From: Cordylochernes scorpioides
Lineage: Eukaryota; Arthropoda; Arachnida; Pseudoscorpiones; Chernetidae
Assembly (NCBI GenBank): GCA_030710605.1
Contig: CP092874.1
Span: 40,434,164-40,498,163, forward strand
Direction: 5' to 3'
DNA length: 64,000 nucleotides
A model generated the notes under the pieces. The model was given only the letters and a program-made list of their open reading frames with translations. It ran no database searches and was not told the DNA's origin. This document shows positions 1 through 8,760 of the stretch, piece by piece. The translations under genes were made by a program, and so were the position numbers. Each line of letters starts with the position of its first letter. The stretch's first letter is position 1.

Positions 1-379
1 TTTTGTTTCTTGATAACCCCCCTACTCATTCCTTCTGAGGCAGGGAGCTTATATTTCCCCGAACCTATACACCAGTGCTGCCGGTTGTTCGTTATTCTTT
101 TTCCTCTCCGTCACCGCGCATGGGATGGGGGAGGGGGGGGGGGGAGGCGATGTCATTTTTGTCTTGTGTCGTCAAACTCAGCTTGCCTCTCACCTTGGGA
201 CAGATGTGTTTGTTTGATTACAAATTTTGCACCTTCCATTCTTTATTCCTTTCCACCCATTAAGAAGGAGGTAAACAAAAAATAAATAAATGCATATATA
301 ATAATAATAATAATAATAAGGGAAAATCTAAAAAATATACGATTATCTATATTGTAGTCTATATTTGTAGTAGGACAGA
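1..379. other. Non-coding start of window with simple repeats
   Basis: No gene is supported here. The stretch holds a poly-G run near 129-143 and an (AAT)n microsatellite near 299-320. Short open frames over the poly-G run have biased composition and no recognisable domain. Confidence 0.6.
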
Positions 380-880
380 AGTAGCAGCAATGTTTGCCGC
401 ACTGTCTGCTAGTTCATTGCCATTGATTCCAATGTGTCCGCGTACCCATCACAGCCTGATGTGAGGTGCTCAGTTAAGGGCTTTTATTATTTTCGCCGCT
501 AGCGATGTTTGCATTGGTCCAGAGGAGCAGTTAGCTGATATAGCGGATCTACAGTCCGAGGCAATGGTCACTCCTGCTTTGTTTGGACTTATCTCCGCGA
601 GTTGAGCTGCCCAGTAAATTGCCATGAGTTCAACTTGAAAGGCAAGACAGTCTGGGTGAAGTCGTAGGAGAACTGGCTGATGTTCTTGTGAAGGGAAGAT
701 TATTGCAGCACCAATGCCTGAAACACCTTTGACACATCTATGAAAATTAGTGGCATTTTTACTTCTTCTAGGTTCAAATTGAAGGAGAAGAGTTGTCTAA
801 ATGAGCGGTATGGCAGCGCAGCAGGTCCTGGCTTCAATTCGTAGTTACCTTCTTTGATCTCTTTTAGGAAAGCCAGCCGT
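380..880 (-). pseudogene. LINE RNase H domain remnant (I/Jockey-superfamily type)
   Basis: Read on the minus strand, this conceptually encodes part of an RNase H domain like the one at the C-terminus of some LINE ORF2 proteins. Visible motifs in order are FQVELMAIYWAAQLAEI (carrying the Glu), an IASDCRSAIS segment (Asp) and WVRGHIGINGNELADSAAN (terminal Asp). At least two in-frame stops lie between the second and third motifs, so it is dead. No RT or endonuclease is attached. The I-type assignment is an inference from the motif style. Confidence 0.7.
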
Positions 881-1598
881 GCCTGGATGATGTTGTCAAG
901 AGGGTGTCAAGAGGGTGACTGCCTGTCAGGGATATGGCTGGTATGATTGGCGTGCAAGGGCCCTCTCTCAATATATGCTTTGCAAACGTGTAGTGGATGC
1001 TCCGGAACTGACAGTCACCCTCCTTGGAGGAAGCGCGAAGAGAATTATTGGGAGTATAAAAATGTAAAGATTGAATGTTTGAATTCTGTGAATATTTAAG
1101 GCACAAAAGGAAAGAGACCTTTTTACTTTAAGCATTTACATTTTAAGTTTATTAAGAACTCGGGAAAAATACAAATGACAATAACAACAAAGAAAAATGG
1201 CAGTCTATTTTTACACGGTTGCCAAACTAGGACGAGTATTTTATTTTTTATTTTCACTGAAAATGTCTTCCTTCGCCATGTTTTTATCGTCTAAATTACA
1301 TTATATTATTTTTTATTTGATATATATTAACATAAATATTTTTTAACAGAATTTTTAAAACATTTATTTACACAGAATTAGAACCCCACTCTGTAAAATA
1401 TTTTGTTTATATAATTTGATATGAGCTCTAAGAACCAAGGTTAATCAATTAGGTAATATATGTTTTGGTAACCTTTAACCTTGTAGGGTTTAAGGTGTAT
1501 GAATATATGCTCCAAAATATATAGCTACTTAGTAAATTAGTAAATTAAAAATATAACAGTTACAAACAATATAGACTTATAAAATTTCATCTAATGCT
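881..1598. other. Non-coding, AT-rich from about 1100
   Basis: Nothing recognisable apart from a short direct repeat near 898-911 (AGAGGGTGTCA). A minus-strand 80-codon frame at 864-1106 resembles no known protein. The last few hundred bases would contain the promoter of the downstream gene, but I see no clear core promoter motif. Confidence 0.5.
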
Positions 1599-2351
1599 AT
1601 GATACTCACGACAGTTTTGAGGTTCTCTAGAAGCATCATTCCATCAGGAAAATTTAATTTAAAAAGAAGCTTAAATTCCAGAATTTCAAGAAATGTCGAC
1701 ACCAAGAAATCTCATCTTTACCGTAATTTTCTCATACTAGGCTCAGGGTTTGGAATCTATGCAGCTTACAGAGAAACTGATCCATTCACCAATAAGAGCA
1801 TCTTCACTCCATGTAAGTACATCGACCAAGCGAAATGCAAATTGTTTATGAAATATGGAATTTTCAAAAATGAATTGAAGCCTACGCATCCACATTACAA
1901 ACTAGCTGAAGACATTTTTTATAAATTACTTGATTCGAATACGAAGTTGAAACCCTATATGAAAGATCTTCAATTGAAAGTGGTGAAAACTCGTCAAATT
2001 AAAGGTGCAAGGTTAGGTTCAAATATCTTTATTTCAAACAGAATGGCTTATCTCTTAAAAGATAATGAGGATGCATTAGCATTATTGATAGCTCGAGAAA
2101 TGGCTAAATCCCTCGTGGAACCTCATTCAAATACCTTTGAAATATTTTGGGAATCCATCTTACTAGCTTTCACAGCTCATTCTCTTGTTAAATTACCTAA
2201 GGGACAATATTTGGGTATGATCTTGGTAACTGGGGCTGTATTTGCTAGAATGATGTTTAACGAAGAAGAAAATAAAGCCAAAAGGAAGGATAGGTTTTTA
2301 ATAACAATGGAAATATTACATAAGGCGGGTTATTTTAGAATAGAAGAATGA
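1599..2351 (+). CDS. OMA1/M48-like protein lacking the zinc site (pseudoenzyme)
   Basis: Intronless 250-residue ORF. Residues 1-37 are rich in Arg, Lys and Ser and poor in acids, which suggests a mitochondrial presequence. A short hydrophobic stretch follows at 44-57. The body follows the order of an M48/OMA1 peptidase: a THPHYKLAEDIFYKLL helix (about 96-111), GSNIFISN (about 140-147, the place of the usual N-A-F/ P-x-G strand), a helix where HExxH is expected, a hydrophobic segment at 205-220, and a terminal helix ending HKAGYF. At the active site the sequence is REMAK (166-170), so both His are replaced, and the ExEAD region reads ENKAKRKD (234-241). All zinc ligands therefore appear lost, although Glu167 remains. 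OMA1 is an inner-membrane stress peptidase; this copy should not be proteolytic. It could be a host pseudoenzyme, a retrogene or an early pseudogene. The start is the first in-frame ATG. Confidence 0.6.
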   Translation: MILTTVLRFSRSIIPSGKFNLKRSLNSRISRNVDTKKSHLYRNFLILGSGFGIYAAYRETDPFTNKSIFTPCKYIDQAKCKLFMKYGIFKNELKPTHPHYKLAEDIFYKLLDSNTKLKPYMKDLQLKVVKTRQIKGARLGSNIFISNRMAYLLKDNEDALALLIAREMAKSLVEPHSNTFEIFWESILLAFTAHSLVKLPKGQYLGMILVTGAVFARMMFNEEENKAKRKDRFLITMEILHKAGYFRIEE

Positions 2352-2422
2352 AGAAAGGAATGTACTGAATACATTTTTTTTTTGTGAATATATTTTTTAA
2401 AAACTAGGTCTTTAGAATTAAA

Positions 2423-2428
2423 ATAAAT
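2423..2428 (+). terminator. Polyadenylation signal AATAAA
   Basis: AATAAA about 70 bases after the stop of the OMA1-like ORF, in AT-rich sequence. Its position suits the 3' end of that transcript. Confidence 0.5.
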
Positions 2429-2581
2429 ATTTTTCTTTATATTTTTTAAATATTTAGTGGTATTTTCAAAATCTATTTTGTTTGTTTTTTTTACACAAAA
2501 ATAGGCATATATAATTTTAATAACCTAATTTTGTAAAATGTATCTTTATCGGGATGTCAAAAAGTTTAATATACTTAAGTT

Positions 2582-2773
2582 TGAGTAAAATTAATCAGGC
2601 CTCCAGGAAAAAGTGTCTTTTCAAAACATTTTTATTCTCTAGCTTTCGGGCACGGACGCCCTTCTACATTATACCAAGTTTTCTCCTGTAGAAGGGCGTC
2701 CGTGCCCGAAAGCTAGAAAATAAAAATGTTTTGAAAAGACACTTTTTCCTGGAGGCCTGATTAATTTTGCTCA
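2582..2773. repeat. Foldback element, 86-bp arms, 20-bp loop
   Basis: Arms 2582-2667 and 2688-2773 are near-perfect inverted copies around a 20-base spacer. Each arm contains CTGTAGA, a GGGC/GCCC hairpin and GAAAGC, an arrangement like a decayed hammerhead ribozyme (CUGANGA, stem II, GAAA). Two opposed copies of a Penelope-like terminal piece, or a foldback MITE, are both possible. Confidence 0.7.
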
Positions 2774-2859
2774 ATATTGATACAAGGGATTATTTTATTG
2801 ATATTCCTAAGTTTAAAAAGTAATAATTCTATATACAGTTACGAGCGTCATTCTTCATC

Positions 2860-3130
2860 AGTCATCTCTGTCACCGTTTGCTTTTTTTTTTGGAATGGCG
2901 CCCTCCTATTGGTCGGCTACGATCACGCCACCTTTGCCCCCCCCCCCCCCCACTCGCTTTTTCGTTCTTGTAACCATTGTGTTGGAGCGGGTCGCTCCTT
3001 AAATAAATGCATATATTAGTTAATAACCAAATGGAATCCTCTCTTTCTTTTTCCCAGTAAGAGACGCCTACGGAAGCCAACAGTGCATAGACAGATAAAG
3101 CACATAGGCTATAGTTATTAACTAACATAT
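2860..3130. repeat. Repeat segment with poly-C run and shared leader
   Basis: Begins with a CTGTCACCGTTTGCTTTT leader that recurs near 13905 and 20745 ahead of other repeats. A poly-C tract follows near 2939-2952, then a pair of inverted pieces containing TTAGTTAATAACC. No coding sequence is supported. Confidence 0.45.
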
Positions 3131-3230
3131 GCATTTATATAAGGCGCCAATTTATAATTGTAACAAATAGTATTTGAATCAAAACATTCAATCGGGTAAA
3201 ACACGGGCGTTGCCCGGGTCATTCGAGTAG
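3131..3230 (+). mobile_element. Helitron 3' end (family H2)
   Basis: Matches the 3' tail seen at 14615 and 21433: GGCGCCAATTTATAATTGTA, then a GC-rich hairpin (ACGGGCGTTGCCCG) and a terminal GTAG at 3227-3230, a variant of the Helitron CTAG end. The 5' part is missing. Confidence 0.65.
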
Positions 3231-3670
3231 TATGTAATAAGTTCAATATACTTAGTTTAATATACTTAATTTAGTATTACAATGTGTTAGGGTATCACAT
3301 TGGTAATAATTTCCACACAACCTTTCAAAAAAATTAAGAATTTAAAATAAAAGGATTTAAAAGCGCGAATGTTTCTTTCTTAAGAATTTATTTAAAAAAA
3401 ATTATTTGAAGAAAAAAAAAATTGAAAAGATAAATTTAAATTTGCATTTTTAAAACACTTTTTTATTGAGCTACTTTTATATATTTTATTTACTCTTTAG
3501 CTGTTCAGAATTCCTGTGACATAGAATGCAAACATCCATCCTAGTGTTAAGCGCTTTTACTTGCGTACTGTTTTGGTTGCTGAGTTGAACCAGTTGACCA
3601 GAAATTTCCATGCTGAGGTTGAGTCTGAGAGGCTTGAAGGCACACACACATATATATGAAAAAAACAATA
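3231..3670. other. AT-rich non-coding sequence
   Basis: No gene recognised. A short piece near 3345-3385 (AAAAGCGCGAATGTTTCTTT) is shared with the flank of the X repeat near 8130-8165, so fragments of older repeats are present. Confidence 0.5.
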
Positions 3671-3747
3671 GAAAAAAAAGTGGGTCAGGTGTTGATATTA
3701 AAAATAAAGAAAGCACATGTGCTCCCCCGGTCAGGATATGCTTTCTT

Positions 3748-3783
<36 letters not shown>

Positions 3784-3988
3784 TTATAAAATCGATTCAG
3801 TAGAGAGTGAATATTTGCTTAAATTATTTTATTCTGATATCTATAAAGATCGTAAAGATACCTCGGGACCAAAAGATTTTTGTCGAAACGTCGAGGTGAT
3901 AAAAATATTTACTGGCCAAAGTATCTTTAATTTGAAGATCTATAAAGATATATATAGATGGAAAATTTGCCGGGAGGAAATTAATCCA
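3671..3988. other. Penelope-like debris and (TA)n microsatellite
   Basis: CAGGTGTTGATATTAAAAAT near 3684 recurs near 4544, next to a hammerhead-bearing piece. A (TA)n run occupies about 3753-3782. Near 3871-3905 a CCTC...GTCGAAACGTCGAGG segment resembles the stem and GAAAC part of a hammerhead but lacks CUGANGA. Confidence 0.4.
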
Positions 3989-4122
3989 TGGAAGCAATGG
4001 TCGCCTCTCCCGTTAAAATTAACGTCATAATCTGACGCCATCTATTGACCGTCGCCGCAACTAGCGGCATCGGGTCGGTGACAAAGCCGCAACACCAACT
4101 TTGGCAAACTGATAAGCGTCCA

Positions 4123-4167
4123 CCTAGAGACCATGGTTTCGGGCTAATGGCCCTCGTCAGTCTAGGG
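4123..4167 (-). ncRNA. Type I hammerhead ribozyme
   Basis: Minus-strand order: stem I 5' CCCTAGA, core CTGACGA, stem II GGGC with loop CATTA and GCCC, core GAAA, short stem III CCATGG, cleavage triplet GTC, stem I 3' TCTAGG. All invariant positions are present, stem I pairs over six or more bases and stem II over four. Stem III (ACCAUGGU) is palindromic, so it may work better as a dimer, as reported for hammerheads of Penelope-like elements. Confidence 0.85.
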
Positions 4168-4307
4168 CGGACTTTATTCCATGAGATCCACACGGGATCT
4201 AATGGAATCCTCACAATCTACCAAAGAGGTGTTTTGCTGGCAATGTGGCTGGGCCAAATCTATTGGCAAAACATAGATGGAAAATTTGCCGGGAGGCCGG
4301 GAGTCCT

Positions 4308-4352
4308 CCTTAGACTGACGAGGGCCATTAGCCCGAAACCATGGTCTCTAGG
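4308..4352 (+). ncRNA. Type I hammerhead ribozyme
   Basis: Plus-strand twin of the ribozyme in the other arm of the inverted repeat. Stem I CCTTAGA/TCTAGG (one G-U pair), core CTGACGA at 4315-4321, stem II 4322-4334, GAAA at 4335-4338, stem III CCATGG, and predicted cleavage after C4346. Confidence 0.85.
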
Positions 4353-4534
4353 TGGCCGCTTATCAGTTTGCCAAAGTTGGTGTTGCGGCTTTGTCACCGA
4401 CCCGATGCCGCTAGTTGCGGCGACGGTCAATAGATGGCGTCAGATTATGACGTTAATTTTGACGGGAGAGGCGACCATTGCTTCCAAAGATATATATATA
4501 TATATATGAAAAAACGAAAGAAAAAATAAAAGAT

Positions 4535-4780
4535 AAAAAGATCAGGTGTTGAAATCAATATTAAAAATATCATATCCTGACCAGGAGCACATGAGCTTTA
4601 CAGAAGGCAGAGCGCCATCTGGTGGAACAGAAATCAACTAAACATTGATTTAGCCTGTTCCCTGAAATTTGGCCAACCCAATTTCTTGATAAATCAAGAA
4701 AAGCCATCCACGAACGCGTTTCGCGCTTTTGGCGCTCGTCAGCGTGGAGTAGGCTGAACCACTGCGACCAAAATATATAT
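4535..4780 (-). mobile_element. Penelope-like terminal fragment with hammerhead
   Basis: Homologous to 55640-55990 in the opposite orientation. Shared features are a GAGCACATG segment, an AGAGCGnCATCT segment, AATTGGGTTGGCC beside the ribozyme, and the ribozyme itself. No reverse transcriptase is attached. Assignment to Penelope-like elements rests on known hammerhead carriage by that group. Confidence 0.55.
4708..4747 (-). ncRNA. Type I hammerhead ribozyme (GUU site)
   Basis: Minus-strand order: CCACG, CTGACGA, GCGC, loop CAAAA, GCGC, GAAA, CGCGTT, CGTGG. Stem I is five perfect pairs and stem II four. Stem III is the palindrome ACGCGU (two pairs in a monomer), which again favours a dimeric active form. 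The predicted cleavage triplet is GUU. Confidence 0.8.
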
Positions 4781-4781
4781 A

Positions 4782-5141
4782 TGTCATAATATATGATCTT
4801 CCAGGATTAATAAAACAAATCTACAGTCGACCAGAGAGAGAGAGAGAACGCAGCTAAGGCCGGTCACTTGATATAGCAGTCACATTCCAAGGGGGCGACC
4901 GCAGGGCCTTTTCTTGGAACCTCAGTTCTATGTTTACTCAGTCGGGGGGGTGGTGGACACACAAGACGTGCATTTTTTCCGCGGTGGCAGCCGCTAGCGC
5001 TCCCTCTCTCCCTCGGTTTGCTGGGTTCCATCTTCCAAACTTGTTGTTTCCTTATTTCTCGCTCACCACATTTACCACTATATTGCCACATCAAAAGTCG
5101 ACAGGATCATATCACACAAAAGTCGACAGGATCATATCACA
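4782..5141 (+). repeat. 5' LTR of Gypsy element A
   Basis: 360 bp with an (AG)n run near 4826-4845. Compared with element B, the end is extended by two tandem 25-bp units, each containing AGTCGACAGGAT, the sequence that lies just inside the LTR in element B. Confidence 0.85.
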
Positions 5142-5223
5142 GAAGAGTCGACAGGATAAGGCCTGGCCGGGAAGCGAATCCCTCATATACCGGAGTATGA
5201 AGAAACAAGAAGCCAAGCCACGA

Positions 5224-5516
5224 TGATCGACCAAACCCAACTCAACTCTAACCACTCCTCTTCGAGCCCTCAACCCCTTCCTCGCCAACCTTTGAACCGT
5301 GATTCCGATGAAGTATTCACTTACGACGGAGATGGAGCTGCCACGCACTTCTTCCAGCACTAGATCTACTCAAGAACGATCGCCGTGCCAGAGCAGGACA
5401 CCTCCCGCCATCATGGACAAGACTCCGCCATCTCCCTACCGCTACTGTGATGTACAACACTGGTACGCACAGTGTCACAGACAGAACTCTCCCGAAGCTC
5501 AATGAACTTACCTGCG
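5224..5516 (+). pseudogene. Gypsy gag remnant
   Basis: Parallels the start and end of the gag of element B (a DRSDEVFTYDGDGAATHFF-like stretch, then the zinc-knuckle region). The middle is deleted. In the knuckle the first Cys codon is replaced by Tyr (PYRYCDVQHW), so even that motif is broken. Confidence 0.75.
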
Positions 5517-6811
5517 CCCTAAACCAACATAACTCGTGAGTGTAATTGTCTCAACTTCTACGAATCATTCTTTAAATAAGTCATTCCTTGTAGATTGTCC
5601 CAATATTTCCATTTATCTCTCCACCCCTATTAACAGTGATCTTATTATCCATATTATATCTAGCTATTTGAAACCCATTTAATTATTTACCTTACCAGTA
5701 GCTGTAATAATCGTCATTTTTTTTAATTAAATATTTTCCATTTTAACCTAACTCTTAAAAAAAATCATTAAAAAAAAGGAATTCTACCTATTAACACTTT
5801 ACGATTTTTACAATTAACAATAGATATTTCATAATCAAATTATTTATAAAAATATGCCGCCAGCACCTAAACTTTTGTATAGACCTCTCCTACTTGTAAG
5901 CACGGATCACGAAAAATAATTTCTTTCCCTAATCGATTAAAATTCACCCTGTAATTCAGGCGTCGAAGAATTCCAACCACCACGTGAGCCTTGCTTACAA
6001 CCAACCCTTGGTGACTCTTATCTATCTTCCCCTTAATGCCCCTCTCATTCTTACAACTTTGTTAACTTTATACCAGCTCAGGACCTTTATAGAGAATTAT
6101 TGATTAATCAATTATCGAACTTCTATATTGTCATTTCAAAATCCTAACCTTCGCCCTTTATTTATGATAATTTATTTCGTAGTTCATCTCTAGCCTATCC
6201 ACCGACCCACACCATCTAGCCAATGGTGTGTTCGTCACAGGGTGCAGATTGACTAACTGCTAGATATTTATCAACCCCTTTTTGTTCGCACTTGAACAAT
6301 CTGCATCGAGCGACACAGTTCACTTCTTCTTCTCGCGCCACACGTTCGCCACACGGACCCTGTCTTCAAATCTATGTTTGTCCATTGTCCAAACCAGCAC
6401 GATATAGCCTACCTTCGATATTTCCCACGGAGGTACGTTAAACATCGTCGCTGATTCTGTCCGGTCCGTCATCATTTCGCGCAGACATGGGTCTTACTTT
6501 CAACCCACCGCGAAATCATCGCCTTGTACAAGCTCCCACGACGGTTCAAACACCTCGTGTACGAGCAGCTTGTCACTTGTAACGGACAACGCAGTCCTCG
6601 TCCCAATTTTCGGCACTGTGCGCGCATACTTCCCGCAAATTAAATATAAGTCCATCCGACTTCCTCACCTACACACGGGACTTTTCCCCTCGGACTCGCT
6701 ACACAAGTAGCTGCATAGATAAGTTAGATTGGCCCAGGGCAAGTCTCCCCTCGCTCTGTTCGCCGAGGTTCTAACATTGTATGTAGTTCGATATTTACCT
6801 CAGTCCTGAGC
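5517..6811 (+). other. Degraded interior of Gypsy element A
   Basis: No long frame. Pieces at 5560-5900 parallel the protease region of element B (compare 26640-27050), and 6626-6811 parallels 29855-30050 almost base for base. The 6240-6620 piece is not present in B and I do not recognise it. Confidence 0.5.
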
Positions 6812-7084
6812 TCACACAATTGCCAACCTCAACCTCATTTCTCGTACTCTACACTTATAGCATAGAAAGCCCATGACAAGTTTCCCCTTGCCATGTCCGC
6901 CTGAAAAATATCTTAAAGTGTAGAGTTCCCCAGTCTTAATGATCTTCAGAATTTCATCATATGTATGTGACTCTTCTTCTCGTTGTTCACACTCCTCCAT
7001 ATCACTTCCCTTATAATACATTAGATTTTGTTGTATATAGCCTTTTATAACCTTGATATTTTCAAAGATTTCCTTAAATGTCAA
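6812..7084 (-). other. Antisense ORF in 3' region of Gypsy element A
   Basis: A 90-codon minus-strand frame beginning MTFKEIFENIKVIKGYIQQN, also open in element B at 31342-31605 with one D-to-G change over the shared part. It lies between pol and the 3' LTR. No family is recognised. Because the two elements are nearly identical here, conservation alone does not prove coding. Confidence 0.3.
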
Positions 7085-7271
7085 ACTCCCCGGTGTTGTA
7101 AAACTGCTTGTAAATAATATATACTTGTGTATTATACAATATTTTATTTACATAAAACAATGTCACCATTACCTTAACTAATTTTAACTGTAAAATTATT
7201 TTCTCTATTCCTGGCTTCTCCAGCTTTAAATATACTTAAACCATGTTCAGCCTTCTTCAACGGGGGCCATA

Positions 7272-7637
7272 TGTCATAATATATGCTCTTCCAGGATTAA
7301 TAAAACAAATCTACAGTCGACCAGAGAGAGAGAGAGAGAGAACGCAGCTAAGGCCGGTCACTTGATATAGCAGTCACATTCCAAGGGGGCGACCGCAGGG
7401 CCTTTTCTTGGAACCTCAGTTCTATGTTTACTCAGTCGGGGGGGGGTGGTGGACACACAAGACGTGTATTTTTTCCGCGGTAGCAGCCGCTAGCGCTCCC
7501 TCTCTCCCTCGGTTTGCTGGGTTCCATCTTCCAAACTTGTTGTTTCCTTATTTCTCGCTCACCACATTTACCACTATATTGCCACATCAAAAGTCGACAG
7601 GATCATATCACACAAAAGTCGACAGGATCATATCACA
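7272..7637 (+). repeat. 3' LTR of Gypsy element A
   Basis: 366 bp, nearly identical to the 5' LTR, including the two terminal 25-bp units. The few differences are in (AG)n and poly-G lengths. Confidence 0.85.
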
Positions 7638-7739
7638 TATATATATATTTATTTATTTAAGCATTATGCTATGTTTAACCTGTAATTTTTAAAGTGTCCA
7701 ATTTAAATGTTTCAAATCTGAAAAAAAAAAATACAGAGA

Positions 7740-8125
7740 GATATACTATAATCTCAGCCAAAATGATGAGAAGCGATATTTTATATAGAGAGATGACCTG
7801 GCTTCGTGTCTTCTGCTCAGTGAATATTTTGCTGTTAGAATTTTGTTCCTGCCTTATAAAAATGATCTGGCTTCGTCCGTGGTCAGCTTTATAAATTTTC
7901 CTAGAAATAATTTTGTTTCTGACAATCAAACATGATATAGCAATATTGCCATAATCATTTTCTGACTAAAAATAACTATTTTTGCCCAGTACTTTGTCAA
8001 TTTCAATTTTTATTGGCTGACAATGTGACAATAAACTCATATAATTTTCTCTATGTCCTGTTAAATTTTTCCAGCCACTTTAGGTACTTATTGATAACGT
8101 GTATAGCTGACAAACATATATACAA
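7740..8125 (-). mobile_element. Helitron family H2 internal fragment
   Basis: Related to 14720-14960 and, reversed, to 20950-21320 and 25020-25281. Shared blocks are GAGAAGCGATATTTTAT, TTAGAATTTTGTTCCTG and ATCATTTTCTGACTAAA. Neither Helitron terminus is present and there is no coding capacity. Confidence 0.6.
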
Positions 8126-8127
8126 TA

Positions 8128-8450
8128 TATAAAATAAAAGGACTCAAAAGCGCGAATGTTTCTTTTATACATAAAACGAACTTCTACTGTCCTTACTGCG
8201 ATAAAAAAATATATTGGGAGGGTTTGGCTCATCAGTGGTGAACCCTCCCAGAGGTTTCGCCAATTTAATCCACCAGACCGCTTCTCGGAGCTCTGATACT
8301 GTATTGGATCATTCTGCTTTTATATGCTACACTGAAGGATGGAATCTTAGAAATGGTTTTCAAGTAAACTATGGACATAAGCTTATAGGACAGTAGAATT
8401 ACATTCAAATATTTGCTTCGAGCAATGCTCTTCAGCAAACTATAAAGACA
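8128..8450 (-). repeat. Repeat X, diverged copy
   Basis: Aligns throughout with the X units at 16.2-20.3 kb. Its outer inverted repeat (TTCTACTGTCCT / AGGACAGTAGAA) differs from theirs (CTCTACAGACCT / AGGTCTGTAGAG) at three positions, and both arms changed so that pairing is kept. This supports a structured nucleic acid. Confidence 0.75.
8216..8282 (-). ncRNA. Hammerhead-like core in repeat X, strand order rearranged
   Basis: Minus strand, in order: AGCGGT-C (stem III and cleavage C), TGGTGG (stem I), TTGGC-GAA (stem II and core), ACCTCT (stem III), GGGAGGG, TTCACCA (stem I), CTGATGA (core), GCCAA (stem II), CCCTCCC. Stem I pairs over six bases. The core nucleotides are complete, but the S1-S3-S2 order is not that of known hammerheads. 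One C-U mismatch lies in stem III. Confidence 0.45.
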
Positions 8451-8760
8451 AGGCCAGTTAGGAATAAATTAACACAAAACATTTTTTCAACGGACACACC
8501 GACCATCATAGCAGGGGACATAAACTGCAAACATCCTGCCTGGGGTTCCACCACCACTAACCCAAGTGGAAAAAGGCTTCAAAACGCAATCAACGTTATG
8601 GACGTATATGTAAGCTACCCCGACGAACCTACTCATGACTTATCTCCAGACATCATTGATATCGCCGTGCATAAAAACATCTCCCAAAGCGCATACTCTA
8701 AAGTCACACGAACTAACCTCTGATCATCTCCCAGTGCTACTTGTGCTACAGGATTTCAAA
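8446..8760 (+). pseudogene. Jockey-like LINE endonuclease remnant
   Basis: Conceptual translation gives TPTIIAGDINCKHPAWGS, then a DIIDIAV stretch and a TSDHLPV-like ending. These are the GDxN and SDH motifs of an apurinic-type LINE endonuclease. A frameshift precedes the SDH motif. The 5' half of the domain is absent. It joins the RT pieces downstream. Confidence 0.75.

Larger units (their letters stand above)
3989..4486. repeat. Inverted repeat, 179-bp arms, 140-bp spacer
   Basis: Arms 3989-4167 and 4308-4486 are almost perfect reverse complements. Each arm ends, at the spacer side, with a complete hammerhead ribozyme on opposite strands. The arms explain the mirror-image reading frames here, which are not genes. 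The segment GATGGAAAATTTGCCGGGAG occurs just outside the left arm and again in the spacer. The arrangement resembles two inverted terminal repeats of a Penelope-like element. Confidence 0.85.
4782..7637 (+). mobile_element. Ty3/Gypsy element A, internally deleted
   Basis: Bounded by LTRs 4782-5141 and 7272-7637 that begin TGTCATAATA and end ATATCACA, with a TATA duplication on each side (4778-4781, 7638-7641). The interior keeps a gag fragment and the 3' untranslated region of element B (25340-32098) but lacks pol. A purine-rich AACGGGGGCC tract precedes the 3' LTR. Confidence 0.85.

Noticed and set aside
3871..3905. Fifth hammerhead (CCTC ... GTCGAAACGTCGAGG)
   Set aside because: Stem I and GAAAC-GTC are present, but the CUGANGA strand reads GGGACCA, so the catalytic core is absent.
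3981..4509. Two open frames over the inverted repeat
   Set aside because: They are mirror readings of the two arms of one inverted repeat and cover the hammerheads; no protein family is recognised.
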